Shown: positions 42,316 to 51,501, counted from the stretch's first letter. The stretch: 64,000 nucleotides of DNA from an uncultured Prevotellaceae bacterium (GCA_900316315.1 ONCK01000007.1:1-64000), one strand, 5' to 3'. Numbers and translations: made by a program. The notes: a model not told the origin generated them from the letters alone.

Positions 42316-42897
42316 TTATCGTGTACGCTTCTCTACCGGTTCGGTCACTTCGGGCAACTGCTCATACAGGTCAAGGGCCTCCTCGACCGTATCGGCAAAT
42401 GAGATGAGGCTGGCGTGCTCCTGCCGCATGAAACCCTCTCTTACGCTACGCTCCAGCCATTGTCTGACGGGATCGTAGAAACCTGCCGTGTTGAGGGCGA
42501 CGATGGGATGGGTATAGAGCCCGAGCTGCTTGGCTGTAATGGTCTCCATCAGTTCCTCCATCGTACCGCATCCTCCCGGCAAGGCGATGATGCCGTCGCT
42601 CATCCGACGCATCGTATCCTTGCGCGAGGCCATGTCCTTCGTGATAAGGAGCTGCGTCAGCCCCTTATGGTGCCAGTCGCGATTAACCATGAACTGGGGG
42701 ATGACTCCCGTCACCCGGCCGCCTCCCGACAGGCAACTATCGGATACAGCGCCCATCAGGCCTATACTGCCCGCGCCGTTTATGATATCAATATGCCGCT
42801 CGGCACAAAGTTTGCCCAATCGGCGCGCCTCAGCCTTGTACATGTCAGGGATCAGGTCGCCGCTGGCGCAGAAGATACACAGATTTGTCCGTTTCAT
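42316..42897 (-). CDS. LOG-family nucleoside 5'-monophosphate phosphoribohydrolase
   Basis: 193 residues. The LOG/TIGR00730 signature PGGCGTMEELMETIT is clear, with GAGSIGLMGAVSD (the GGG-x-x-GLMG block, here GAGSIGLMG) and GGRVTGVIP. Plant homologues release cytokinin bases from nucleotides; bacterial members cleave AMP-like nucleotides into base and ribose 5-phosphate. It starts 3 bases after the metK stop and is certainly co-transcribed with it. A role in handling adenine compounds linked to SAM is conceivable but is only inference. Confidence 0.9.
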   Translation of the reverse strand: MKRTNLCIFCASGDLIPDMYKAEARRLGKLCAERHIDIINGAGSIGLMGAVSDSCLSGGGRVTGVIPQFMVNRDWHHKGLTQLLITKDMASRKDTMRRMSDGIIALPGGCGTMEELMETITAKQLGLYTHPIVALNTAGFYDPVRQWLERSVREGFMRQEHASLISFADTVEEALDLYEQLPEVTEPVEKRTR

Positions 42898-42900
42898 GGT

Positions 42901-44190
42901 CTACTTGAGTCCGAATGCCGTCTTAATCTTGTCTACACAGTCCAGCTTCTCCCAGGTGAAGAGTTCCACCTTCACATTCTTAGGTCCGTTGTAGATACTG
43001 TCAAAATGCTTGACGACGACCTTAGGCTCCCGCCCCATGTGTCCATAGGCGGCTGTCTCTTCGTAAATAGGATTACGTAGTTTGAGTTGTTGCTCGATAG
43101 CGTAGGGCCGGAGGTCAAAGAGCTGGCCGATGATGCGGGCTATTTCTCCGTCGGTTTGACTGACATGGCTATGGCCATAAGTGTTGACAAATATACTTAC
43201 GGGCCAGGCTTCTCCGATTGCGTAGCTGATCTGCACAAGCATCTCGTCGGCGACACCAGCCGCTACCATGTTTTTGGCAATGTGGCGTGCTGCATAGGCT
43301 GCAGAGCGGTCTACCTTGCTCGGGTCCTTACCTGAGAAGGCGCCACCGCCATGAGGGCATTTGCCTCCGTAGGTGTCCACGATGATCTTGCGTCCTGTGA
43401 GACCTGTGTCCCCGTGAGGGCCGCCTATCACGAACTTGCCCGTTGGATTGATGAAATACTTGATATTGTCGTTGAAGAGCAGGGCCGTCTTGGCGTCGAG
43501 TGTGCGGATGACTGCAGGTATCAGGATAGAGCGCACGTCGTCGCGTATCGTGTTGAGCATCATCTCGTCGGCGCGCTCCTGACTACCTCCCGTCTCGTCG
43601 GGACTTACAAACTCGTCATGCTGAGTAGAGATGACGATAGTGTCGATGCGCAAAGGCTGCCCTTCGTCACTGTACTCTACCGTAACCTGGCTTTTGGCGT
43701 CAGGCCGCAAGTAAGTCATCAGCTTACCGGCGTGGCGTATCTCATTGAGCACGGTAAGTAGTTTGTTGGCCAGATAGAGAGGCAAAGGCATATAGTTCTC
43801 TGTCTCGTTGGTCGCATATCCGAAGATGATTCCCTGGTCTCCTGCGCCCTGATCCTCAGGATTGAGGCGGTCGACGCCGCGTGCGATGTCGCGGCTCTGC
43901 TCCTGTATCGCATTGAGCACGGCACATCCGTCTGCGTCAAATTGATATTCGCTCTTGGTGTAACCTATGCGGCGTATAGTGTCGCGCACGACCGTCTTGA
44001 GGTCCACGTATGTATTGGTCGTCACTTCTCCTGCTATGACGGCGAGACCTGTCGTCACCATGGTCTCACAGGCCACGCGTGACTTGGGGTCGTATGCGAG
44101 CAGCTTGTCGAGTATGGCATCGCTGATCTGGTCTGCCACCTTATCAGGATGGCCTTCGGATACAGATTCTGAGGTTAAGAGATAACTCAT
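42901..44190 (-). CDS. metK: S-adenosylmethionine synthetase
   Basis: 429 residues, longer than the roughly 385 of Escherichia coli MetK, with an insertion around residues 110-180. Signatures: [22 protein letters not shown] at the N-terminus, [36 protein letters not shown], and [22 protein letters not shown]. It makes SAM from methionine and ATP. The leader carries a SAM-II-like riboswitch (44297-44350) behind a consensus promoter, so product feedback on transcription or translation is expected. First gene of a six-gene same-strand run ending in yidD. Confidence 0.97.
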   Translation of the reverse strand: MSYLLTSESVSEGHPDKVADQISDAILDKLLAYDPKSRVACETMVTTGLAVIAGEVTTNTYVDLKTVVRDTIRRIGYTKSEYQFDADGCAVLNAIQEQSRDIARGVDRLNPEDQGAGDQGIIFGYATNETENYMPLPLYLANKLLTVLNEIRHAGKLMTYLRPDAKSQVTVEYSDEGQPLRIDTIVISTQHDEFVSPDETGGSQERADEMMLNTIRDDVRSILIPAVIRTLDAKTALLFNDNIKYFINPTGKFVIGGPHGDTGLTGRKIIVDTYGGKCPHGGGAFSGKDPSKVDRSAAYAARHIAKNMVAAGVADEMLVQISYAIGEAWPVSIFVNTYGHSHVSQTDGEIARIIGQLFDLRPYAIEQQLKLRNPIYEETAAYGHMGREPKVVVKHFDSIYNGPKNVKVELFTWEKLDCVDKIKTAFGLK

Positions 44191-44296
44191 CTTTCGTTTC
44201 GTTATTAAAAGGTTTCACATCAGTTGAAAGCAGTCAGGTAAACGTAGCGGAAAGATGGCTCTGCGATAAAGCATGCTGGATACAGTCTCTCGAGGA

Positions 44297-44350
44297 CTGC
44301 ACGTTTTAGCATTTTTTACCGTGGTTGCAAGCAGCACAAATCTCTCCACG
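44297..44350 (-). promoter_or_regulatory. SAM-II-like riboswitch in the metK leader
   Basis: On the reverse strand: P1 stem CGTGG (44346-44350) with CCACG (44320-44324). Loop AGAGATTTGTGCTGC, then TTGCAA directly before the P1 3' strand. Downstream AAAAAATGCTAAAA (GCTAAAA at 44304-44310), and a pseudoknot CTGC (loop) with GCAG (44297-44300). This order (stem, GATTT, TTGCAA, stem, AUAAAUG-GCUAAAA, pseudoknot) is that of the SAM-II aptamer. A following hairpin, CAGTC-CTCGAGA-GACTG, shares bases with the pseudoknot strand and could be the switch. Confidence 0.75.
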
Positions 44351-44366
44351 TTTCTGAATTGCGCTG

Positions 44367-44397
44367 CAAAGTTACATCAACTTAAGCGGAAAGCAAA
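44367..44397 (-). promoter_or_regulatory. Promoter of metK and its operon
   Basis: On the reverse strand TTTG (44394-44397), 19 bases, TAACTTTG (44367-44374). A full consensus match placing the transcript start about 10 bases before the riboswitch P1 stem. Confidence 0.8.
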
Positions 44398-44505
44398 GCA
44401 ATATCCCTGATATTTTGCTTTGCCTCCTGTCTGTCCCCCTTTGCCCGCAGTCTGTCCGCGTCAGTGTGGACCGGCAAGAGGCGCGTGTCCGGCCCAATCA
44501 GTGCC

Positions 44506-44925
44506 TTATGGCTTGGACAACATTGAGAGAGCCTGATTTTCAGCCGCCTCCATGATCGCGCGCTCGCCGGGCCCCTTGTCATTGATTCCGCAAAGGTGCA
44601 GGATACCATGCACAATGACCCTGTGCAATTCCTGGTCGTAGGGCGTATGGTACTGCTCGCTATTGCTCTTCACTGTATCGAGGCTGATGAAGATATCCCC
44701 GTGGATAGTGTTGCCCTCGTCGTAGTCAAAAGTGATGATGTCGGTATAGTAATCGTGTCCGAGGTATTGCCTGTTGACCTCAAGTATCTTGCTGTCGCTG
44801 CAGAATACGTACCCCACGTCACCTATCTTGCGGCCGTACCCGGCAGCTACCTTGCGCAGCCACGCCGTCGTGGCTCTCTTGGGGATAGCCGGCATCTTGA
44901 CGTCATTGGCATTGTAACTTATCAT
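44506..44925 (-). CDS. ybeY: Endoribonuclease YbeY (16S rRNA maturation)
   Basis: 139 residues. The metal motif HGILHLCGINDKGPGE corresponds to HGxLHLxGyDHxxxxE; the third histidine position reads Lys (NDK), which as far as I recall is common in Bacteroidetes. YVFCSDSKILEVNRQYLGHDYYTDIITFDY is the other conserved block. YbeY takes part in 16S rRNA 3' processing and ribosome quality control. It starts 67 bases after the ruvB stop on the same strand and may be part of the same transcript. Confidence 0.92.
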   Translation of the reverse strand: MISYNANDVKMPAIPKRATTAWLRKVAAGYGRKIGDVGYVFCSDSKILEVNRQYLGHDYYTDIITFDYDEGNTIHGDIFISLDTVKSNSEQYHTPYDQELHRVIVHGILHLCGINDKGPGERAIMEAAENQALSMLSKP

Positions 44926-44991
44926 ATATAGTATCCGTTGTAAATGTTGTACAGTCCGGTTCGGACCTCTCTCTTTCCCTACGCCATCCGG

Positions 44992-46035
44992 TTAGCCCTG
45001 GCCAAAGAGGTCCGGCTCCTGAGCGCGACCGAAGCGAGTCCGCCCCAAGTGTTTGTAGGCCAAGTCCGTAGCCTCACGACCCCTGGGAGTGCGCTTGATA
45101 AATCCCTCCATGATGAGAAAAGGCTCGTACACTTCCTCGACCGTGCCCTCGTCTTCGCCTATAGCCGTGGCTATCGTATTGACACCTACCGGCCCACCGT
45201 TAAATTTGTCAATGATTGTAGAGAGCAGCTTGTTGTCTATCTCGTCCAAGCCGTACTGGTCTATATTGAGCGCCTCGAGTGCGAGATGCGCGATCTTGAG
45301 GTCTACGATGCCGTTGCCCTTGACCTGGGCAAAGTCTCTGACACGCCGCAGCAGGGCATTGGCTATACGTGGCGTACCTCGGCTCCGGCTGGCTATTTCT
45401 GCCGCAGCGTCTTCATCAACCCTTATCTTAAGCAACTTAGCTGAGCGCAGTAGGATGCGCTTGAGCGTCCTGGCATCGTAATACTCGAGATGCAGATTGA
45501 TGCCGAAGCGGGCCCGCAGAGGAGCTGTCAGGAGTCCGCTACGCGTAGTGGCGCCCACGAGAGTGAAGGGGTTGAGCGAGAGCTGTATGCTGCGGGCTGA
45601 AGGCCCCTTGTCGAGGAGGATGTCTATCTTGAAGTCTTCCATCGCCGAGTAGAGGTACTCCTCCACCACGGGGGAGAGACGGTGTATCTCGTCGATGAAG
45701 AGTACGTCGTGCGGCTCGAGCGATGTGAGCAGGCCCGCGAGGTCTCCCGGTTTGTCGAGCACAGGTCCTGACGTCGTCTTGAAGCCTACGCCGAGCTCGT
45801 TGGCGATAATCTGGCTGAGCGTCGTCTTGCCGAGGCCCGGAGGCCCATGCAGGAGCGTATGATCTAGGGGCTCGCCACGATACTTCGCCGCCTCGACAAA
45901 TACACGCAGGTTGTCCACTACCTTACGCTGGCCGTTGAAGTCGTCAAAGGTCAGCGGGCGCAAAGCATTCTCGTACTCTTTGTCGGTCTGCACGCCGCTC
46001 TGTGACGCGCGTATATCAAATGTATCTTCTTCCAT
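44992..46035 (-). CDS. ruvB: Holliday junction DNA helicase RuvB
   Basis: 347 residues. RuvB blocks in order: [12 protein letters not shown] at the N-terminus, Walker [13 protein letters not shown], Walker [19 protein letters not shown], sensor region [19 protein letters not shown], arginine finger region [24 protein letters not shown], and winged-helix C-terminus [21 protein letters not shown]. It drives branch migration with RuvA during recombination. It follows the U32 peptidase gene by 21 bases in one operon; ruvA and ruvC are not in the window. Confidence 0.97.
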   Translation of the reverse strand: MEEDTFDIRASQSGVQTDKEYENALRPLTFDDFNGQRKVVDNLRVFVEAAKYRGEPLDHTLLHGPPGLGKTTLSQIIANELGVGFKTTSGPVLDKPGDLAGLLTSLEPHDVLFIDEIHRLSPVVEEYLYSAMEDFKIDILLDKGPSARSIQLSLNPFTLVGATTRSGLLTAPLRARFGINLHLEYYDARTLKRILLRSAKLLKIRVDEDAAAEIASRSRGTPRIANALLRRVRDFAQVKGNGIVDLKIAHLALEALNIDQYGLDEIDNKLLSTIIDKFNGGPVGVNTIATAIGEDEGTVEEVYEPFLIMEGFIKRTPRGREATDLAYKHLGRTRFGRAQEPDLFGQG

Positions 46036-46056
46036 CTGCCTTCAAAAGTACCAAGT

Positions 46057-47322
46057 TTATTCCGATTTGGCAAGTTTTGCGGGCACGATCTTGAATAGCT
46101 TGTCCGAAGGTCTCACCTTCTCACCTACGGGGATGGAGACGTGCCATCCCTTGTGAGCCGTCTCGACCGGCTTCAGGTCATAGCGTATCTCCGTAACATC
46201 GAGATAGACGATGCCTGTCGTGGGTCCCGTCACCATCAGGCGGTCTCCCTTGCTAATCTCAGCAGCCTGGATCTCAAACTCGGCTACACCGAGCTTGGAG
46301 AAATATTTGACACCTCTTCCCACATAGACCTTGCGCTCTGTGGCGGATGAGCCGTACTCCTCATTCCATTCGCCCAGCGTCTGGCCCTGATAGTATCCGT
46401 CCCAGAAGCCCCGGTTGAAGACAGTGGCGAGCCGGGCATCCCACTCATCCTTGCGCTCCTTGGTAAATGTACCGTCAAGCACGGCCTGGATGGCCTCCTT
46501 GTAGCACTTGGTCACCGTATATACGTACTCCGGTCCGCGCGCCCTGCCCTCTATCTTGAACACGCTCACTCCTGCATCCATCATTCGGTCGATGAAGCGG
46601 ATTGTCTTCAGGTCCTTGGGACTCATGATATACTTGTTGTCGATATCCAGCTCGAGCCCGGTCTCGCGGTCTCTCACTGTATAGCCGCGCCTGCAGACCT
46701 GGAGGCATGCACCCCGGTTGGCGCTGGATGCCAGATTGTTGAGCGACAAGTAGCACTTGCCGCTGATAGCCATACAGAGCGCTCCGTGACAAAACATCTC
46801 GATGCGTACCAATTGTCCGCCCGGGCCAAACACATGCTGCTCCTCAATCTGTCGCGCGATGTCCTTGACCTGATTCATATTGAGCTCGCGGGCGAGCACC
46901 GCCACGTCAGCGTATTGGGAGTAGAACTTGAGCGCTTCGATATTGCTGATATTGAGCTGGGTCGAGAGGTGGACCTCCTGCCCTATCTCCCGACAGTATT
47001 GCAGCACAGCCACGTCGCTGGCAATGATTGCCGAGATGCCGGCCTGATGGGCCGTGAGGCAAATCTCACGCATCAGGGGCAAATCCTCCTGATACATGAT
47101 TGTGTTGACTGTCAGATAGCTCTTAATGCCTCGCTGACGGCACTCATCGGCGATATGCCTGAGATCATCGCAGGTGAAGTGGGCTGCCGAATGGGCCCGC
47201 ATATTGAGACGCTCGACGCCGAAGTAGATGGAGTCGGCCCCAGCCTTGAAGGCCGAGGCCAAGCATTCCCACGAGCCGACCGGCGCCATGACTTCGTAGT
47301 CACTGATAGTCCGTCTGTTCAT
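46057..47322 (-). CDS. Peptidase U32 family protein (YegQ/TrhP-like)
   Basis: 421 residues. The U32 signature is visible: VMAPVGSWECLASAFKAGADSIYFGVERLNMRAHSAAHFT at the start (as separate conserved blocks), VEMFCHGALCMAISGKCYLS with the E-x-F-x-H-G-A-xC pattern, SANRGACLQVCRRGY with clustered cysteines, and FKIEGRARGPEYVYTVT. Members of this family (TrhP/RlhA) hydroxylate RNA rather than cut protein, with the Cys cluster binding an Fe-S centre. The C-terminal small domain (KGDRLMVTGPTTG) fits. It overlaps DUF2059 by 4 bases and precedes ruvB. Confidence 0.93.
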   Translation of the reverse strand: MNRRTISDYEVMAPVGSWECLASAFKAGADSIYFGVERLNMRAHSAAHFTCDDLRHIADECRQRGIKSYLTVNTIMYQEDLPLMREICLTAHQAGISAIIASDVAVLQYCREIGQEVHLSTQLNISNIEALKFYSQYADVAVLARELNMNQVKDIARQIEEQHVFGPGGQLVRIEMFCHGALCMAISGKCYLSLNNLASSANRGACLQVCRRGYTVRDRETGLELDIDNKYIMSPKDLKTIRFIDRMMDAGVSVFKIEGRARGPEYVYTVTKCYKEAIQAVLDGTFTKERKDEWDARLATVFNRGFWDGYYQGQTLGEWNEEYGSSATERKVYVGRGVKYFSKLGVAEFEIQAAEISKGDRLMVTGPTTGIVYLDVTEIRYDLKPVETAHKGWHVSIPVGEKVRPSDKLFKIVPAKLAKSE

Positions 47323-47771
47323 TTCTTGTCTTTTGCTTTCTTGAACACCTCCATCAGACGGTTGTCCAGTTCGGTTCCAAAGTTGTCCAATTGCCCTGTC
47401 ATCTCCTCCGTCATCTGTATCTCCGTACGCCGGAGCTTGCTTCCGACAGGCGTCCTGAAGAAGGCGTTGATTTCCTTGGCTTCCTCAAGCGTGAAGTGCC
47501 GCTGATAAGCGGGGATGATGACCTTGTGAACATACTGGCCAATGACAGTCTGTATCGTATCCGAGACCTGCTGCATGACAGAGTCGGACATCGACGGCTG
47601 CTGCTCGTGCAGTTGCTGTTTGATCTCCTCAGCCAGTGCCTGCAGGGTGCCAAAGGTCTCCGACCCCTCGACAAACTCTTCCCACACTTTCTGTTCTTCG
47701 GTCTCCGGGGTCTGTGCCCAGGCGGGCAAAAGCGCGACGGCCAATAGTATAATGAGCATTAATCTTTTCAT
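47319..47771 (-). CDS. DUF2059 family exported protein
   Basis: 150 residues from the ATG at 47771; the in-frame start at 47816 would run through the promoter box. Signal peptide MKRLMLIILLAVALLPAWA. The mature part is helical, with YVHKVIIPAYQRHFTLEEAKEINAFFRTPVGSKL, the DUF2059 hallmark (FTxxEhxxhxxFYxSPxGxK). Periplasmic, function unknown. Its end overlaps the U32 gene start by 4 bases, making a DUF2059-U32-ruvB operon. Confidence 0.88.
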   Translation of the reverse strand: MKRLMLIILLAVALLPAWAQTPETEEQKVWEEFVEGSETFGTLQALAEEIKQQLHEQQPSMSDSVMQQVSDTIQTVIGQYVHKVIIPAYQRHFTLEEAKEINAFFRTPVGSKLRRTEIQMTEEMTGQLDNFGTELDNRLMEVFKKAKDKK

Positions 47772-47791
47772 AATCTTAATCTTGTATTTTG

Positions 47792-47799
47792 CAAAGGTA
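47792..47799 (-). promoter_or_regulatory. -7 box TACCTTTG of the DUF2059-U32-ruvB operon
   Basis: The reverse strand reads TACCTTTGC, 20 bases before the ATG at 47771, which supports that start. Confidence 0.65.
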
Positions 47800-48062
47800 G
47801 TATTTAATCTCGACAAAGCCTTCCTCCGAAGTTCTAAAAAGCATTACAGCCCTTCCCTACGGCAGTAGCGGCGACAGCGTGGAGGGGTCTCTTGTCTGCA
47901 TCGGGCCGGACGGAATCGGGCCTATACATTATATATATTATAATACCCGCGAAGTCTCTCGGACTAGGGAACACAGGAGCGGGCAACGGATGAGGGACTT
48001 CTGACAGCCCTCTCGCCTGCCCTACACACCTGGGCTTTACCTCTACAGGACGCTCCCGCAAG

Positions 48063-49190
48063 CTATGGGACCCACTGTATGCAGACGGGTTTGGGGAGGT
48101 GGATAGTACGCCCAGTGTCGGTGAGCAGCCCTGTCCGGATATCGCGCTCAAAGACCTGGATGCAGTTGCCGTCACGACAGGCGCAGAGCAGATAGCGCCC
48201 GTTGGGTGTGATATTGAAGTTGCGGGGGTGCTTCTCTGTAGACTGATAGGCGATGCGATGGAGCATCCCGCGCTCGCCGTCCACCTCAAATATGCTGATG
48301 CCGTCGCCGCGCAGTCTGTGGGAGGTGTAGAGATAGCGTCCGTCAGGGCTGAGGTGGATATCGGCAGACCCGTGGCCCTGTCCGTCGTAGGCCAGCTGAT
48401 ACTGGAGCGTCACCAGACGCTTGTTGCCATATCCGAATGTGCAGACGTAGTCTCCGAGCTCGTTGATGAGATATACCATGTAGCCCGTCTTGTCAAAGAC
48501 AAAGTGACGCGGTCCCCAGCCCTGATGCCCCTCGTAAACCACTGTGTCATCAAGCAGAAAGGGCTGGCCATTTTGCGGCGTAGCCTTGTGGTTGACAGGG
48601 AAGCGGTAGATGCGGTCATTGCCCAGGTCTGTGGCCAGCAGATAGCGACCGTCGGGGGTCGGGCGCACGCAGTGGATATGAGCAGCTCCGCCCTCGTGGA
48701 GCGCGGTGTACTTGATGTATTGTGAAGCCGGCTTCAAGCTCCCGTCAGCAGCGATAGGAAATACAGATATACTGCCTCCCGTATAGTTGGCCGTCACGAC
48801 ATAGTGGCCGTCGGTCCAGATGTTGCAGGGATCCTCTCCACCCTTGCCATCACCACAGGTAGGCTGGCTATTGAGCACCCGGAGCGAGCCGGAAGCGGAG
48901 TCAAGGCTGAGCGCTACGGCTGCCTGACGGCCGTCGTTGTATTCGGACACCGCATAGACCCGTCGATTCCCCGGCGCAACACAGACAAACGAAGGATTGC
49001 CGACCTTGCAGGTTGACAGCAGCTGAGCCTCTCCTGTCGACTGATTGAAGCGCAGGGTGTAGATGCCCTTGCTCTCGCTGCCCTCCGTATAGGTGCCGAC
49101 AATCATGGTCAGCGTATCTGTGCCTTGGCCGAGGGCGCAGACGGGCAGCAGAAGGGACAGGAGGAATAGGTGAAGTCGATGTAGTTTCAT
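48063..49190 (-). CDS. Exported lactonase-fold beta-propeller protein (6-phosphogluconolactonase-like)
   Basis: 375 residues from the ATG at 49190. Signal peptide MKLHRLHLFLLSLLLPVCALG. Seven-bladed propeller pattern of the YbhE/lactonase family: IVGTYTEGSESKGIYTLRFN, PSFVCVAPGNRRVYAVSEYND, YVVTANYTGGSISVFPI, HIHCVRPTPDGRYLLATDLGNDRIY, HLSPDGRYLYTSHRLRGDGISIF, FNITPNGRYLLCACRDGNCIQVFERD. Exported members are common in Bacteroidetes and are unlikely to act in the cytosolic pentose phosphate pathway. The true substrate is not known. A TAACTTTG box lies 36 bases upstream. Confidence 0.88.
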   Translation of the reverse strand: MKLHRLHLFLLSLLLPVCALGQGTDTLTMIVGTYTEGSESKGIYTLRFNQSTGEAQLLSTCKVGNPSFVCVAPGNRRVYAVSEYNDGRQAAVALSLDSASGSLRVLNSQPTCGDGKGGEDPCNIWTDGHYVVTANYTGGSISVFPIAADGSLKPASQYIKYTALHEGGAAHIHCVRPTPDGRYLLATDLGNDRIYRFPVNHKATPQNGQPFLLDDTVVYEGHQGWGPRHFVFDKTGYMVYLINELGDYVCTFGYGNKRLVTLQYQLAYDGQGHGSADIHLSPDGRYLYTSHRLRGDGISIFEVDGERGMLHRIAYQSTEKHPRNFNITPNGRYLLCACRDGNCIQVFERDIRTGLLTDTGRTIHLPKPVCIQWVP

Positions 49191-49225
49191 TTGAAATCTG
49201 ATGTGTCTGGGTAGTATATCCGCGG

Positions 49226-49233
49226 CAAAGTTA
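49226..49233 (-). promoter_or_regulatory. -7 box TAACTTTG of the lactonase-like gene
   Basis: The reverse strand reads TAACTTTGC, 36 bases before the ATG at 49190; it argues against the upstream start at 49238. Confidence 0.6.
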
Positions 49234-49710
49234 AGCATTTGTCTTGCAAGTGACTGGACTGGAAACCTTAAAAATACCGCTTCGTCCTCTGTTGCCTTCG
49301 GCAGGCTTACGCCTCACCTATGGGCTACCCCGACTGACCGCGCCCAAGCCACGTTAGCCAGCGCCTTGAGGAGCAGGCCGCAAGGGCGGATCAGGGACCA
49401 CTGCATCCGAGTTGACTCTCACTACCTCCGACTCAGTCCACATAGTATCGAAAAGACCGAAAATCAGGGAAAAACAAAGTCTTCACCGCCACCCGATAAA
49501 TATCTATCAACAGCCTCTCCTCCTTTTCCATAGCCAATCAGCAGCGATACGTCTCCGGGCGGAGGCTGTCTGGGCGGCCAAAACCGCGTAGCAGAAGCCA
49601 CGATCCCAGCCCACACGCTCCGCTAATTGTCCTTCAACGGAAACCTTCTCCACGAGAACCAAGTCTATCTCCGCAGAAACCCGCTCCATCACGGAGCCGA
49701 AAGAAGATCA
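49234..49710. other. Gene-free stretch before MITE copy D
   Basis: About 480 bases without credible ORFs, tRNA or strong hairpins. Confidence 0.45.
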
Positions 49711-49997
49711 TTTTTTTATTATAAAAAATTGATCAAAGGGCCTCAGCTTATGCTCGAAGACAAAAAGGCGGAAGTTCCCTCAAACCGTCTCTATAACTTG
49801 CTGAAATCCAATGAATTACAAGTAGGATTTGGCACTCTTGTAACTAGCTGACTATCAGGAGATAACAACTCGCCTTCCAGTTTAAACCACATCGGACCTA
49901 GTTTAAATTATATCCGACCTTGTAGCGCTTACAAGGCGACTTGTCATCACGACATCGGCACCTATTTCAAGCGGCATCTCGGATTTATTATATAAAA
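49711..49997 (+). repeat. MITE-like element, copy D
   Basis: 287 bases from TTTTTTTATTATAAAAAA to TTTATTATATAAAA. It contains AAATCCAATGAATTACAA, GATAACAACTCGCC, two 21-bp units (TTTAAACCACATCGGACCTAG and TTTAAATTATATCCGACCTTG, written here as separate units), and GGCGACTTGTCATCACGACATCGG at the right. Same orientation as B and C. Confidence 0.85.
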
Positions 49998-50312
49998 ACT
50001 GATGGACAATTTCAAAATCGACGGACCGACGAACGCTTCGAGTAACCTTCGGAAACAGAGACTGCGTAGGGGCGGTATCCTTCCCTACGTAGGACATTTT
50101 CGAGAGATACCGTCAAATCTCGAAGTGCATCGCCAAGGTGGCCGCGAGTCGGTCCAGTAACGGGTAGCACAATGAGGTCAAGGATGCCGAACCGAGATGG
50201 TCCGGCCTCATAATTCCGGCATTGTACATGCTTCACGCTGTCCTGTCATTCCGCCTTCAGGCCTCCTGCCCAACTGCTCCGGAGTCCACAGGCGGCACCT
50301 CCGCAATACAAA
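49998..50312. other. Gene-free stretch between MITE copy D and the ompA terminator
   Basis: About 315 bases; nothing recognised beyond short unconvincing ORFs. Confidence 0.4.
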
Positions 50313-50347
50313 GAGCCGCATCAGACGGATAGTGTCTGATGCGGCTC
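50313..50347 (-). terminator. Terminator of the OmpA-family gene at 50371
   Basis: A perfect 14-bp stem, GAGCCGCATCAGAC / GTCTGATGCGGCTC, with a 7-base loop, 24 bases after the stop codon. Confidence 0.85.
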
Positions 50348-50370
50348 CTATAGGGTACTGCCCCCGAATA

Positions 50371-51501
50371 TTACTTCTTGGTGGTACCGGTGATGATTGT
50401 CAATCTGTTCTTAGCATTCTCCGCGTAAGGCTGTACAGTATCACCCTTGGCACTGGCAGAGATGCGGCTGCCGTCGATACCGTACTTCTTGGAGAGCGCC
50501 TCCTTGAGGTCGTTGGCACGCATCTGCGAATACTTCATATTGACTGCCGGAGTACCGGTCTTGGCATCGGCATATCCTACGATCTCGGCGGTAGCGTCAG
50601 GATTCTCCTTGAGGAAATTGGCAATACGCTCTACCTTGGCCCACTCACTGGCAGGTACCTGAGAAGAACGGATATTGTAGAAGATCTCCTCCTTCAGGGT
50701 CTTGACGACAGGAGCTGGGGCCGGAGCGGGCTTGGGTGTCTCCACGACCTTGGGTGCCGGGGCCGGAGCAGGCTTGGGTGCCGGAGCGGCGGGCTGGATA
50801 ACGGCAGCGGGAATATACTTCTTCGGCTTCTTGTAGCCAAACTTGTAACTGAGGCCTACGGCAGCTGTTGCCATCCAGTCGTCATGGCTGTTGGTCTTGC
50901 TGTTGAAGCGGTCTCCGATGTGGTTGGCGTCGACTTCGAGATTGAGGCCCAAGTGCTTGCTGACATTAAAATCGAGCTGGAGTCCGACACGTAGGTTGTG
51001 ACTCAGCAGACTGTGCTTCCAAGCCAGTGGAGCTGCGTAGTTGAGCCATGCATGTTCGGCCAGGATGTTGTTGATCTCGCCGTTGTGCCATGCATAGTTG
51101 AGGCCGACACCACTGACCAGCACAAGATTGACTGCATGCTTGTTGTTCTTCCAAAATAGGTTGGACAGATTGAGCAGCATGTCAAGGTCTGCAGTGTAGA
51201 AGTCGTAGTAATAAGACTCATCATACTGATAAATTCTACCCTTGGAGCGAAATCCCATCAAGTGGAGGCGACCTCCGACGACAGGGCTGGCGTATCCGCC
51301 GATGTAGACGCCGCCAAAGGGCATAACAAGCTTGGACAACTGGTCATTGGTAAAGGTAGCTTGCGCACCGCCCTGCGCTCCTACGAAGAAGTAGGACGTA
51401 GTGGCGTCATCGTCGACAGTCTGCTGAGCAGCCGCGGGTAGAGCCGGCAGGCAGAGCATGGCAGCTGCTGCCAACGAGAGGAGTAGTTGTGACTTTTTCA
51501 T
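50371..51501 (-). CDS. OmpA-family outer-membrane protein with Pro-Ala linker
   Basis: 376 residues. Signal peptide (1-25, ending ALPAAAQ). An N-terminal beta-barrel (about 30-225) with alternating strands, e.g. YFFVGAQGGAQATF and WMATAAVGLSYKFGY. Then a Pro/Ala/Lys linker (about 235-270, repeats of PAPAPAPK) and a C-terminal OmpA peptidoglycan-binding domain (VERIANFLKENPDATAEIVGYADAKTGTP, RANDLKEALSKKYGI, RISASAKGD). It anchors the outer membrane to the wall. Layout resembles the major OmpA-like proteins of Porphyromonas. Read from a full-consensus promoter. Confidence 0.92.
   Translation of the reverse strand: MKKSQLLLSLAAAAMLCLPALPAAAQQTVDDDATTSYFFVGAQGGAQATFTNDQLSKLVMPFGGVYIGGYASPVVGGRLHLMGFRSKGRIYQYDESYYYDFYTADLDMLLNLSNLFWKNNKHAVNLVLVSGVGLNYAWHNGEINNILAEHAWLNYAAPLAWKHSLLSHNLRVGLQLDFNVSKHLGLNLEVDANHIGDRFNSKTNSHDDWMATAAVGLSYKFGYKKPKKYIPAAVIQPAAPAPKPAPAPAPKVVETPKPAPAPAPVVKTLKEEIFYNIRSSQVPASEWAKVERIANFLKENPDATAEIVGYADAKTGTPAVNMKYSQMRANDLKEALSKKYGIDGSRISASAKGDTVQPYAENAKNRLTIITGTTKK

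Noticed and set aside
48063-49190. Cytosolic 6-phosphogluconolactonase (pgl) of the pentose phosphate pathway
   Set aside because: A signal peptide is present, so the enzyme name was kept only as a fold description.
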